Below, one piece after another: positions 48,756 to 60,044 of a DNA stretch of 64,000 nucleotides. Source of the DNA: Pyrocephalus nanus (lineage: Eukaryota > Chordata > Aves > Passeriformes > Tyrannidae); NCBI GenBank assembly GCA_038380795.1, contig CM076266.1:13972001-14036000 (forward strand). Direction: 5' to 3'. The stretch's first letter is position 1, and every line of letters starts with the position of its first letter. The notes beneath the pieces are model-generated. The model was not told the origin of the DNA, did no database searches, and saw only the letters and a list, made by a program, of their open reading frames with translations. The position numbers and the translations under genes were made by a program.

Positions 48756-51700
48756 TGCTAAAGACCTATTTCAGACAGAAGCTCCACCACAGACTTCAGT
48801 AAGGCACTACCTAGACCACATCACCAGACATTGCTGCTTGATTGCTCAGGAGGTGCTTTGCTCCCCAGGAACTTCCCCAGGTGTTTCTGGAGAGCATGCT
48901 CAGCTCTGCCACACTGACAGACATGGCAGAAAGTGCTGCCTTTGCCAGGATTTGAGCTCAAGGCTGAGTCTGTGCATCCCGATGGAACTGTTCAGACCTC
49001 CTGGGTTATTAACAAAGGCAGAGAGTTCCACTTTGTGCTGCCTGCTCAGCTGCCCCCAAGTACGGCAGAGCAGAATAGCTTCATCTGTGCCAGGGAGGCT
49101 TGGGAAGATCCTCATTTTCTGCACAAGTTGGCTCACAGGTTTTATGTATTTTTGTGTACTATTTGCATATTAGTCATGGTCCTTCTGTACTGGTACCTGG
49201 AAACGGGATTAGCAGCAGTCCCCATCAAATGCACTGAGCACTAAAATAGTTCCACATGGCACAACATAGCCCCAAGTGACAAAGCTTTATTTTCCTCTCC
49301 CAGAGTGCCTGAACAAGCCATACTGAACTATGTGTCACATATTAGGAACAATTTTATTTTTATCCTGATGGAATTCCAGGAAGCTAACTCCAGTGCCCTC
49401 ACACTGACTGAAAATGCATGATGTGTCCTAATAGCTACAGGCAGGACAAGGCAAGTACGTAAAAGGGGCATTTAATTAGTTGTTCCATAAGGAACTGAAG
49501 TGTTATTACATAAATGGTGTGTTTCTGACAGGCTTGAAGGTATCTAAGGATTTGTAACACTAGAAGAATTTTGATATATTCAGTCTAGAAAGGCTGTAAA
49601 GTTTATGAGACAGATAAGTCTCTTTAGTGAGGTTTATTGGAATTTAAATTCAAGAGAACACTATGTTGCAGGTCATCTTAGCTTTTAAACAAGCTCCTAT
49701 TGGTGGAGTAGGACAATATCTCCAAGTTCCAATTGTTTTGGGTGCATCTTTCAGTCCTACCAAAGAAGTGGAAATCAACATCTTAAATACGATGGATGCT
49801 ACAGTTGTTCTAATTCATATTTTAGAATAATTGGTATTGATAATCTGAGTGCAGTGCAACACCTAAGCAAGTTTATTCAGTGAGCAGGGCCCCATTATTC
49901 TCAGCATGCTACAGTTGGAACTCCTTCTGTCTGCATGAGTCAGACAACACGTGTTTGCGTTTGAGCAATTTACACAGTGTGTTAAGGTGAATGTGAAGAT
50001 ACTTTGTTCTTCTGACCAACACTGTTTGGCATCATCTTACTTAACTCTGCTATTGTGTGTTACATTTCCAGCTACATGTGGGTACTACAAGTCTTTCTTG
50101 AAATACTGGATTTCTAATTGTGGCTTGCCGCCCCTTTAGACTGCCAATCAGATCCTAAGAACACGTGACTCAGGAGAGATTTTTTTCCCGAATGCACCAA
50201 AAGTATAAGATATTCCTGTGGTGGTGAAAGGAACTGAGAGGCCACCAGGAAAAACAGAATTTGGAAATTTAAATCAACCCAATGACCAAAACTTTTTTTA
50301 AGAACTTAAATAGTTTAATCGGAAAGCTGTTCCAGTCAGATGAGTCAGATGTTATAACACGCTATTTTCTTGTCTTTTTGAAAGCAGCTAACGGAAACAG
50401 TTAGGGTTCTTAAAAAAAATTTAGCTATGCAAATTTTCATATAGAAATGAACATCTTAGGTGTTGTGATACAAAACAGTGTAATTACACCAAAACATTTT
50501 AGATATTTAAATGTCAGGACTAGGAGGTGATAAACACAGTTAATAATACAATAATGTTTTCTGAAAGAAAAAAAAATTAAGAGGTAAAAGAAAAAGAATT
50601 TAGTTAACATAATAATAACAGTAAGGCTTAACTTTTAGCAGCTGTTTTGCATTTTCAAACCATTGCTAAATTATTAACTAATTGATACCAGATCTTGAAC
50701 ATGCTAGCTCGGTGCAGAGTCATGGGGAGAACGCCAGCAGAGTGCTGTTGTTGGCTGGGTAGGTACACAAATGTTGCAATGTGAGTGGTAGGAAGTAGTA
50801 GCATTACCATATAGAGCACAGTACCAGGCCCTCTGAGTACTGGTTCTAGCAGTAGTAACCTTGCCCCCGAAAGGATATAATTGCTCTTATGGGGTTGCCT
50901 TACATGGAAACCAAAATTATATCAAGCTTTAATAATTAAATTATGCAGCAAGTCAGAGAAGGACAGATTTGTTCTCAATGGAACACAAGAGACTACTTGC
51001 TTTGGTGACCTAATTGCTGCAGCTTAAAAAAAAAAAAAAATAATTATTATGATAGCTGATTAAAAGGAGCCAGGGAGCTTATTCACATTTGCCAAGAGCA
51101 CACAGCAAATCAAGCTTTATGACTTGAAATGAACTTGGTGCTTTGTCCAGATTAAATTAAGAAAGGAGGTCACTGAAGTGAGGAGTTCAGAAGAGCACTT
51201 GAGAATGGAAGTACGAGAAACGAACAACAGGACTGAAATGAGAAAAGTATAAGAGAGAAAGAAGCCATTTTCTGTTCCTATCATTTATTTTCATCAGAGG
51301 CTAGTGAGCAGAAAGAGGGGAGACTTATTCAGGAGCAAGAAACCACAACAACCCATCCTATAAAACTGCATTCAAGATGTTGTCATGGGAGTGGGTGGGC
51401 CATGAAGGGAAATCTTTGGCACACATCGAAGCAATACTTGTGGGAATGCTACTGCACAGGGACACCATCAAGGAAACTCATTTTGTTGTCTGCATAAAGG
51501 ATATGTGGCACAAAAATGAAAAAAACCCACAAGATTCTGATACTCCAGAAGTTTCTCTATAACATACAAATTCTTGAGGCCTTGTGGTACATTCTGTGGC
51601 CAAAGTGGTAAAATAACTTTAACAATGAAGTCCACAAAGGAGATTCTATTCAACATCGCAGACTGCTGTGTTCTGGCAGCCTCTACCTTTGTCTCACTGC

Positions 51701-51957
51701 ATAGGCAGGATATCCTTGCCTAAAAAACGGCAAGGGTTGGATGGAAGGGTTGGATTCCTTTGTCTGAGGTCCACATCTACACAAGGTACCCCTGTTTCGT
51801 CAGCTGTCAAAAGGCAAAATTCCTCTGATCTCTCTTAGGTGTACCCTTCAGGAAATGAGATGCTATTTAGACTATACTTTCTCCCTGTTCCATGTTAGTG
51901 AGTTTAGGATGACTGAGAAGCAGACTGCTAAAATTTAGTTTCCCAGATTAGGGCATG
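48756..51957. other. unique non-coding sequence
   Basis: No gene recognised. A less AT-rich patch at 48838-49244 carries overlapping frames of 111 and 103 codons on the plus strand in different phases, most likely chance; it could include more decayed CR1. A15 run at 51026-51040. Confidence 0.5.
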
Positions 51958-51979
51958 TGACTCACAAGAAGTGACGTCA
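51958..51979. promoter_or_regulatory. AP-1-like site beside a perfect CRE palindrome
   Basis: TGACTCA (51958-51964), an exact AP-1 core, lies seven bases from the full CRE palindrome TGACGTCA (51972-51979), itself within the 10-bp palindrome GTGACGTCAC. CRE binds CREB/ATF bZIP factors and TGACTCA binds Fos/Jun. A full CRE is rare in CpG-poor vertebrate DNA because its CpG tends to decay. There is no CpG island or gene start nearby, so a distal element is the likeliest functional reading. Confidence 0.5.
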
Positions 51980-52839
51980 CTGAGCTGTTATGCAGAGCCA
52001 GAGCCTATTGCAATTAGTAAACAGGGGAGAGAGAAGCAGGTGAAAGCTCCTACTTTTTAATGTGATCACTGCACAGCTACTGTAAGGATTTGTGATATGA
52101 AATTATGTCATTGGGGCCCCACACCCCTTTGCTGCTCTGCTTGCCTGGGTGGCACAACATGAGGGCAGAAGAAGCCCCTGTAGTGGAGCTGCGGAGATGC
52201 AACCAGCTTGAAGACAAAAGATATGGATGGGTTATGAGATGTTATTCCTGTTCTTCCCAAATAGTTAATAGTTTCCTTGCATGTAAACTAGAGTATTTCA
52301 GATTACTTGTCCAGGGCCAGTGGGTGATAGAGGATTTATCTCAGGGCATGTGTGTCCTGCTTCACTCAACCCGCATAAGGGATGCTAAAAATTTCTTCCA
52401 CGATTATGTACACATCACTGGCAGGATATTTACCCACTGTCATTAAATAACTTTACTATGATTCCTGCCATGTGGAAAATGTCTCAAAAAGCATATTTAA
52501 TGGCATGCAAATACCAGCTGGCCAGGTTAACAGCCTCCAGTGCAAGAATACATTTGGAAACGTGAGTGTATCAGCTTTTGGTGCTTAGAGAGTGGAACAG
52601 CACATAAAGCTACTGACAGACTCCTCTGCATCTTCCCAGTTAACAAGGCTCTGAATGTTGCTGTGGTGCTCTGCACTGAAGGTTTGTTCTGAAATGTAGT
52701 CTTGTTAAACATTTTTCAAGGACCTTTCCTGAACCTGGACTGGGTTTTTCAAAGGTGACTATGGGAGTTAGCTGTTTCTCAAAGATGTGCAGTAGAAATT
52801 TTTCTTTGTTCTTTTGAATATGCCTGTATGGGCAATTTA
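51980..52839. other. unique non-coding sequence with a 113-codon open frame
   Basis: A plus-strand frame at 52105-52446 is open for 113 codons and somewhat protein-like in composition, but no motif is recognisable and no convincing splice sites bound it. Otherwise nothing seen. Confidence 0.4.
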
Positions 52840-53266
52840 TGACAGCTGCTTAAAAATGCCATTGAAGCTCAATCAATTAGGCGACTTGCTATGTTAAAAA
52901 ATACATAAAGGAACCACGACAATTTTAATGAGGTTTTTCCATTGGTTTCTATGACTTCTGCTTTTTTGTGAAATATGCCCATTGAATTATAAATTCTTTT
53001 ATTGAGAGAGGGAATCCTGGCCAGGGCCCCAAGGTTATTACTCACTGTATTCAAAGGGTACTTGGGGATCTTTAATTTCCAACTGGAGAGCTGGCAGAAG
53101 GACAGTAGGTTTAACATTTTCTCTGAAGGATGACACCTCTGAAAGTGCCACACGCTGCTTATTACTGCAGTACACTGGACGGGAGCCAAAGTCCCAGTAT
53201 GGGACTTGAACCCACAAGTAGTTGGCTGTGAGACAGACATGCTACCCACAGAGTCACAATGACACC
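52840..53266 (-). mobile_element. LF-SINE-like element with tRNA-derived head
   Basis: Read on the minus strand from 53266, the element begins with a tRNA-like head. The A-box-like TGACTCTGTGGGTAGCA is at 53240-53256 and the B-box GGTTCAAGTCC at 53202-53212. Next come GTCCAGTGTACTGCAG, CACTTTCAGAGGTGTCATCC, AATGTTAAACC, TGTCCTTCTGCC and TTAAAGATCCC, and then CCTGGCCAGGATTCCCTCTC. This order matches what I recall of the LF-SINE ('living fossil' SINE known from coelacanth and shared as relics by tetrapods). The match is strong from 53266 to about 53010 and fades toward 52840, so the 3' boundary is uncertain. The 126-codon minus frame at 52869-53249 lies wholly inside the element and is incidental. 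Some LF-SINE copies have become enhancers or exons in tetrapods; whether this one has is inference. Confidence 0.75.
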
Positions 53267-53708
53267 TAGTAGCATCTTAATTTAATAGACCACTTTTTTC
53301 AATGGCAGTCTCTTGTCTTGCATTTCTATGGTCTGTGTCACTGAAAGTTTATTTTTCACTTCATTATGCATTTAAGGAGAATGTCACTCTGCTTTCCTTT
53401 TCTGTGCTTTTGGCAACTGTGAACAATATACTCTTCAATGGTTGTGTCCATTTAAAAATAAACATTCTATCACCAGTTCCTCTAAGCTCCTTTAAAAGTT
53501 ATGGCAAGAAAAAAAATCTAACTTGTTTTAAAAATAAGCTGGGGAAACACCTGATTTCACAGAAGGTCCCTGCAGCATTGAATAATCATACCCTTTTTCA
53601 GATGTTTTCAAAGATGTGAAGACTGAAGGCGTGACTAGTTAGTAAGCCTCATTTTCTGAAGCACAGCAAGCCTTTCAGCACAGGCATCTACCACATATGT
53701 CTGGTAGT
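53267..53708. other. unique non-coding sequence
   Basis: A 105-codon plus frame (53302-53619) shows no recognisable domain. Nothing else seen. Confidence 0.45.
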
Positions 53709-54026
53709 GCAGTAAGTTGGGTCCCCAAACATGTTTGTGGCTACTTGGTAAGAACACAGTGTCAAAAACTGCCATTCTAGATGGAAAAATACGCAGCATG
53801 GAGTGAGGAGGGAGGCAGTGGGGTGCCAGGGTAATGGGAGAAGGGGTCTAAGTTGAGGGAGATAAGGCATCTGGTGGAAGACAAAGATGAACAACACTGG
53901 AAACACTTGGGGCAGAGCTCCCTCATTCTGGCACAAAGACTCAGCACTTGTGCCAGTGATGGTACCGAGGCTCTTTTTGTGTTTTATTTCTTGGCTCACG
54001 GTCTGCAAAAGGTTGAGCACTCACTG
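53709..54026. mobile_element. possible decayed non-autonomous hAT (Charlie-like) transposon
   Basis: The right end AAAAGGTTGAGCACTCACTGC (to 54026) resembles the hAT/Charlie terminal inverted repeat (AAAAGGTTGAGAACCACTG). The left end GCAGTAAGTTGGGTCCCCAA (from 53709) resembles the matching 5' wording (CAGTGGTCCCCAA). The two ends agree at eight of the first nine terminal bases. I could not find an 8-bp target-site duplication, and the interior is unrecognised. Weak call. Confidence 0.3.
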
Positions 54027-57000
54027 CCTTAGCACAGATCCAGCTTTGCAGGTGCCTGGGAATGGAGCTGAGAGAACAGTGCCCCAAGCCCTCCCAGGCC
54101 GGCTGCTCCTCTTGCTTAAATGAGCTTCCCAGCATTTGAGTGTTTGCATAATCCAGGATTAAACTGTGAGAGCTTTACAATGTGTTTGCCCTCCAGATCT
54201 GAAAGTTTATTTTTGACCATAGCTAATAAATAGTTAATACTCACATTTGATTAAAAGAAACCTTTCCTAAGAAAAAAACAAATCCAAAGCAAAACTCATA
54301 AACTCCGTAAATATCAGAGAGATTTTTAAAAAATAAATATATATAAATAAAACATTAGTTCACTCAAGGGAAAATAATGCCATTTTGATCTCAGTTAGAA
54401 AATATATTCGTCAGCACTTAAAGAAAAATATAAGCTGTTCTGTCAGGTAGCTAACAGAATTTTTAAGATTGGTGAAGATGATACTACTTCAAAAGCACTG
54501 CCACTAATTTATCTGTTCATTTAAATGCATCAGTTTGAACACAAGTTGTTCCTCACTGCAGGATGAAGTTGCTAGGATTTATAGCTAGCATGAATTTCTC
54601 TACACAGCTCTCGGGCCCTGCTTGGAAACCACTTCTCCAGTAACTTTCCAATGGTGTCAGAGACCCCTGGCCTTGGGGGCATCTCAATGGCCTTTGAAGC
54701 TCTAGGCAGGCATGGAGCTCTACTCTGTAATTCCAGCTGGGATTTTAGATAATTTTCCATAATGTAGGTATAAAAAATGCCTACATTATTCATAGGTGCC
54801 TTTCAGAACCACCTAAGGAGAGAGACTCATATAATTCCTGAATCCCCAAGATCTGAGGCATCCTAGACACTAAAGGCAAGTCCAGCATATTGCTGTCTGA
54901 CAGTGGCTATTTTTCTCCAGTACTAAGAGAATGTCACAAGGTCAATGACACTGATCTTGATAGGTTATTTTTCAATATTTGAAGTTAGATGATCTAGTTT
55001 ATGGTCAGTACAAAGTCTTCAAAGATGCATGCTCCCTTAGAAAACCACATTTCTGAGAAGAGCAACCTAATCTTTTCAAATCACAGTTTATACTTCTCTG
55101 TCTTTTCTTGGCTCATTCTTGACATTAAAAACTGTTGCAAACAACTATGACATCAAGGATGATCTACAAAGACAAAAAACACAAGAGGAATGTTTTCTTA
55201 AGATGAAAAACAATTGGTGGTGTTCATGCCTCATGGTTGTCTTGTGGTTGAAATCTGATCTGCACTGTTGATAGAACCATTAATTACTGCAAAGAATTTA
55301 TAATTGTTTTCGGAAGTCAAATTCCCTCATTCTTCCCATGATGGTTTTGAGCACCCATCACAGCTTTGTGCCACAGCCACAGAGTGGGATGCTTTTCCAA
55401 GATATGATCATTATGTGTATCTCAGACAATTAATTAAAAAGTACATTTGCCAGCAAGATTCATTATCGAAAGTAACTCAGAGATTCATATAATTGTTACA
55501 AGCAAAAAAAAAAAAAAGTAATCAAGGACTTAACTGTTGGACAAATATTTACCTATGTGTCTATTAATTAGTTAACCAGCAATTCAAAAGTAATTCCCAC
55601 AGCTTTAATACGGAAGCTATTGAGTGGCAATGTGTCTATTTAATTCCATTTTGAAAGGGTTATGGTGTTACCACTTCCCAGAAGCTCCATTCATTTGATA
55701 TTTTTCTGAAAATCCTATCTTGGGGTTAGATGAGAATTTCATCTCATTTGGATAACAATATGAAGAGGAAAGAAGTAAGTACTGAAACCAGTAGTAGCAT
55801 CTCAAGAATTCTAAATTGTAGCAGTTAAATAAAAAAAAGCACAAATGTAATTTTTAATCTAAAAGCTCATAAGCAGTACCTAGTGTATGAAGGATGAACT
55901 GGTAAACTGAATGTTTTTAAGTGCTAAGGGCTGTCCATTCTCTAAACAAAAGTAAAAACTAATGAATGAGAAGGGTTTATTAAACAGGGAAAATCTGTTC
56001 TACAGCATTATGCAAGTAAGGTGTATTTCCTCATTGTCACTGGCATTTACAGTTACAGAGTTAAATGGCTTTGAGAGCCTGTTCCTCAGTTCCAAGGCAT
56101 ACACTGCAAGCCATAGAAAAAGGAAACACTTCTTATAAATCACAGTGTCACAAAAAGTGCAAAAATGACTGCATTTTAGCATACAGTGAAAAGATTATAG
56201 TTAATGTACTAAGTATGAAATCTGTTAAATTCAGAATTTTTCACTTAAACAGCTCTCAGGACATGTGAAGTTTTCTTTTGAGTCTTTAGAGAGACAAAAT
56301 AGCCATGGGGCCTACATTTTTAACTCAGCAATTTTCACTACCATTCCCTTAACATAGTGTTCAGGTTTGTAGATTATATAATTATTTTCATTGGAAAGCA
56401 CATTTTAACATCTGGGAGTCATTTGAAAGAATGTAATCAACTTTGTCCCTTTTTTTTTTTGGAGAGTATCTTCTGTTAATATTTAACCCATAACTGATTG
56501 CACGATTTACCAGTTTAACCCTGACCAACTTGCGAAATTTATCATCCTTGGTTGTTACTACACAAATCTATCACAGTAACAGAATTTTTTCCCGGTTCTG
56601 TCTGTGTACAATGCTGTTCTTGTCTATGACAGGCTGCTCCATTCATGCTGCTCTGCTACGTTAGCGGGGCTAACACTGGGAACAGGAATTTCCTAAATGT
56701 GGTGCAACCTTTTCAGGGTGAAGGTTATTTTTAATTGCAAAAATCCTTTCCTTTTCAACAGTGGGCCAAGCCTTAACATCCATCCTTACTTTCTACAAGT
56801 TTTATGTTTTCAGTCTTCACTCTATCTAATACATGGTATTATGTAGTATCATGTGACTCAGAAAACCCTTAGAAGTTGATCAGATAATATTAAAAGAATG
56901 TAAAGGTGATTATAAATAAGCACACTGCAATACTGCTGGACTAGGATCCCAGGACTCTGTGGCCTCTCACAGCTTCCCAGACTTTGCTCAAACAACATCC

Positions 57001-58535
57001 AGTTATTTTTCAAAACTCTAGTGGACCAAACCAGTGCAAGGTTTGTCTTACCCTCATTTTCCATAGCCACCCCTCCCCCTGCCCATGAGTGAACTGTGAG
57101 GTCAAAGAGGGGCTGGGGGAAAAGGCCAGAAAGAACAATATAGCAATAGAAAGGGCGATATATGTCTTTCAAATAAGGTCTAGGAAAGGTCATACAGTAA
57201 AGAAGTGAGAAAAAAAAACCACACCCAAAATAAAAGGGCAGGTGCAAGTGAGAGAGCTATTAAATCAGAGATGAAATCAAATTGGGGAATAAATCAAACT
57301 ATAGAGCCTAGACAGAAGAAAAGGTTTCAGTCCCTAAAAGTGCTGGGAGAGAGAATATATCAGTGAAGACAAGAAAAATTAGGATTTGCACACTTGTAGT
57401 GCAAGAGTGCCTGGTAGAGTGCATCTTATAGGGGAGGAACATGCATGGGGGAAATTCATCTCATGGGTGTACAGTGAGTGTGCAGAAATAAGATCAAAGT
57501 CAGTTTGTTGCTTGATTCAGAGGGACCAGCTCTGACCATTTAAACATTGAGTTTCCTCATGATGGGGGAGAGCACCATCCTCCACCTAGTCGGAGACCCG
57601 GTATTGATAATAACACCAAATGTTCGTGCCCAAACAGAAAAAATGGGGGAGTTGAAAGAGTTCTCCAGACATAAATCTTCCCATAGTTATGCAGAAATTG
57701 AATCTCCCTTCCTGCCACGCTAACACCACAGGCACTCGGGGGTATGATTTAATTTGGCTTGACTCTAAACTTTCGTAAAGATAAATTTCTGCACATTTTT
57801 GGAGAGCTCTCATTCAGCTGAAGGTAACAGTTGTGATGGTTGCATGCATGGAAGATGGATGGTTTTGGTGGTGTCTGATCCGCAGAGCAGTTACGCTGTA
57901 ACCATGCATATTATTGCCCCTGTAATTGCATCCATCATACCTCCTGTAAAAACAAACAAATGGACTCCCATATTCACTTAAAACTAGATAAACAACTGTT
58001 CTTTGGCAATGTGACAGATACTTATTGCCTGTGAGTAGCCCATAACAGATAGGAAGGACAAGGATTAGGGTGGATTTGTAAACCATAAATTGTAGAAATC
58101 CACTCAGGAGTTTCCAAGCCAGACTCTTCCCTTGACTTTTCTTGAGTTATGCCCATGGATAAATCTGTCCTTCTGTCAAAATTCAGTGAAACTTTGTGCT
58201 GTCTCCTTTTACTGTGTCAATCATTTATGTTCTAAAAGCTAGCGTTTCAGCAAATCTAAATTAGCCCGGCAATTTTTTCCTCACAATTTTTAGAAGGATA
58301 AAATGTTCCTTTTTATATGGCTTGGCTTTTCTGTATGAAAATGCACCAGATGAAATTCATTAAAAATTAGTGAAAATGCTGCAGAATTGTGATTTTATCC
58401 ATTTTGGTTCCAAAAGAGCTGAAAACAAAATTGCCTTTTCTAAAATATGTATATAGATAAATAAAAAAAACCAAACTTCTTCTTGTTTTGCTTTTGCCCA
58501 CAATAACTGAAACTACAAAGCAAATAATCAAAACT
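54027..58535. other. unique non-coding sequence
   Basis: No gene recognised over 4.5 kb. The 129-codon minus frame at 56858-57247 has no recognisable domain. An A14 run lies at 55504-55517, and a 6-bp inverted repeat (GTTAGC/GCTAAC around GGG) at 56660-56674 holds local CpGs. Confidence 0.5.
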
Positions 58536-58589
58536 AACCAAAAAAAAAAAAAAAAAACACAAACCCACAAACAAACCAACAACCAAAAA
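58536..58589. repeat. A/C-only low-complexity tract
   Basis: Fifty-four bases containing only A and C: a long A run followed by CAAAC/CCAA-type units. It is the complement-strand version of the composition seen in the G/T tract near 30.6 kb. Spurious minus-strand frames (58367-58640) cross it. Confidence 0.95.
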
Positions 58590-59603
58590 GCCCCAAGGAT
58601 TAACTAACACTCTAAACACTAAATTACTGCATGGGTACACTAGTTCAACATTAGAAAAGATGCGACATTACTCATCTAATTTACTTGGACCATGTGGATA
58701 GTGGGAAGCTAGCAAGCTCAATGAGAAAGTCCACACAAGAGCTGAAAGCAATTTAGGTCACAGAGACATCGCAGGCAGGTCTGACAGCAAAAGATGAACA
58801 CTCCCTCAGCTCCTTGCTGCTCCTCATCTGCCAGACAAAATGTTTGAGTGCACTTCTAAATTCAGTCCAAAGTCTCTCAGGGTTGAAACTATCACAGACT
58901 CACTAGAGCTTTGCAGCCTGCACAACCTTGCAGTAAGCAGTCTGAAAGACCAAAAGCACTTTTTAGAATTGGAAACTAGGTTTTATTTGAGTAGAAGCTA
59001 AAGGAATAAACTTACTCTGGAGGAAGTCTAGAAGGAAATACAGTAAATTGAGAGTTTGTAAATGAACTTCCTGCTGCACTATGTCCTGGCAAGACAGGGA
59101 CATTCTGACAGGGCTGCTCAGAATGTCAGCTACTCAGTGATGTTTGGGGTTGTGACAAAATGTACAGTCTGTTTTGGTTATTACACCAAGAATCTTTCTT
59201 TCTGTAATCTCTGTTGAACCTGTGTTTCCCACACTTCTCAAAGGTCTCCCTCAGTTCTTCGGGCTTTGTCCTCCTTTGTTGGTTCCCTCATACTCATCTT
59301 ACATCCAGAAATGTCCCTTTTTCTGCTCCCCATTATGCTCTCTTATTTTCTCAGAGTGCAGGGACTTACTTTTCTTCAAGGTTCCTTCTGACCCAGAGCA
59401 AAAGAAGCAAGGAGTCTTCTGCTGTATTCCCCTCTGAAAAAAAAAAACAAACAAACCACCATGCATTAACACGTGGTTCCCATAGACAAGGGAGGTCTTT
59501 ACAATAAGCTCATGTCTCTAAGGGAGGGGTTAATAAGCTCATCCCACCAACTATGATCCAGTGGTAACCTGATTCAGTTATTAGCACCAATTACAACTCA
59601 TTT
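58590..59603. other. unique non-coding sequence
   Basis: No gene recognised. Overlapping plus frames at 59174-59507 (87 and 97 codons) are in different phases and end in an A-rich run near 59438. Confidence 0.45.
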
Positions 59604-59906
59604 TTAATACCTGTTGCCTTTCAGGAGCCCAACTCGTATCTGCACACCCAAGTCTTTGGGGAGGCTTCTGTTCTTCTCCATATGTGTCCCCTCAACATTC
59701 CCCTTCCAGTTGAGGGTCAGGTTTGGAAAATCTTGGGTTTGTGCACCCTCAATCAGATACTCTGTGAAGGATGCCATTTTTCTGAAGGTGAGATCACCCA
59801 TCTGATCTGCATTTAGAGGGGTTAAAGTCTTCAGATCACACTTTCCTTGGGCAGGATGGTTATTTATGACCACCAGCTGGGAGCCATTGGGATGCCTTCA
59901 GCATCT
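59604..59906 (-). other. unassigned minus-strand open frame (about 96 codons)
   Basis: The minus strand is open from just after a TGA near 59907 down to a stop at 59604-59606. Pieces read HPNGSQLVVINNHPAQGK, MGDLTFRKMASFTEYLIEGA and PNLTLNWKGNVEG. Composition is balanced and more protein-like than most frames here, and CAG|GTATTA just before the stop could serve as a 5' splice site. The upstream acceptor context is weak (purine-rich). I do not recognise the product. Exon, old pseudogene fragment or chance are all possible. Confidence 0.2.
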
Positions 59907-59936
59907 GCACTGCTACCTCCAGAAGTAGTTCTCTGT

Positions 59937-60044
59937 TGCTTTCACCAATCTGTGTCTAATTTTCCCCCATGTCTCCCTGTAAACAAGCCTTGCTTTGATT
60001 AATCTGTATATAATTTCTCTGTATGTCTCCCTGTAAACTGGCAT
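59937..60044. repeat. 54-bp diverged tandem duplication
   Basis: Two 54-bp units lie head to tail at 59937-59990 and 59991-60044. Both start TGCTTT, share AATCTGT and TAATTT-like segments, and carry an identical ATGTCTCCCTGTAAAC. The rest differs at about one base in five, so the duplication is older than those at 2.0 and 35.9 kb. Confidence 0.85.

Noticed and set aside
52869..53249. 126-codon minus-strand frame
   Set aside because: It lies wholly inside the LF-SINE-like element, which is tRNA-derived and non-coding.
53185..53266. Possible tRNA gene on the minus strand
   Set aside because: A- and B-box-like segments are present but the acceptor stem does not pair and the sequence runs on into an LF-SINE body; it is a SINE head, not a tRNA gene.
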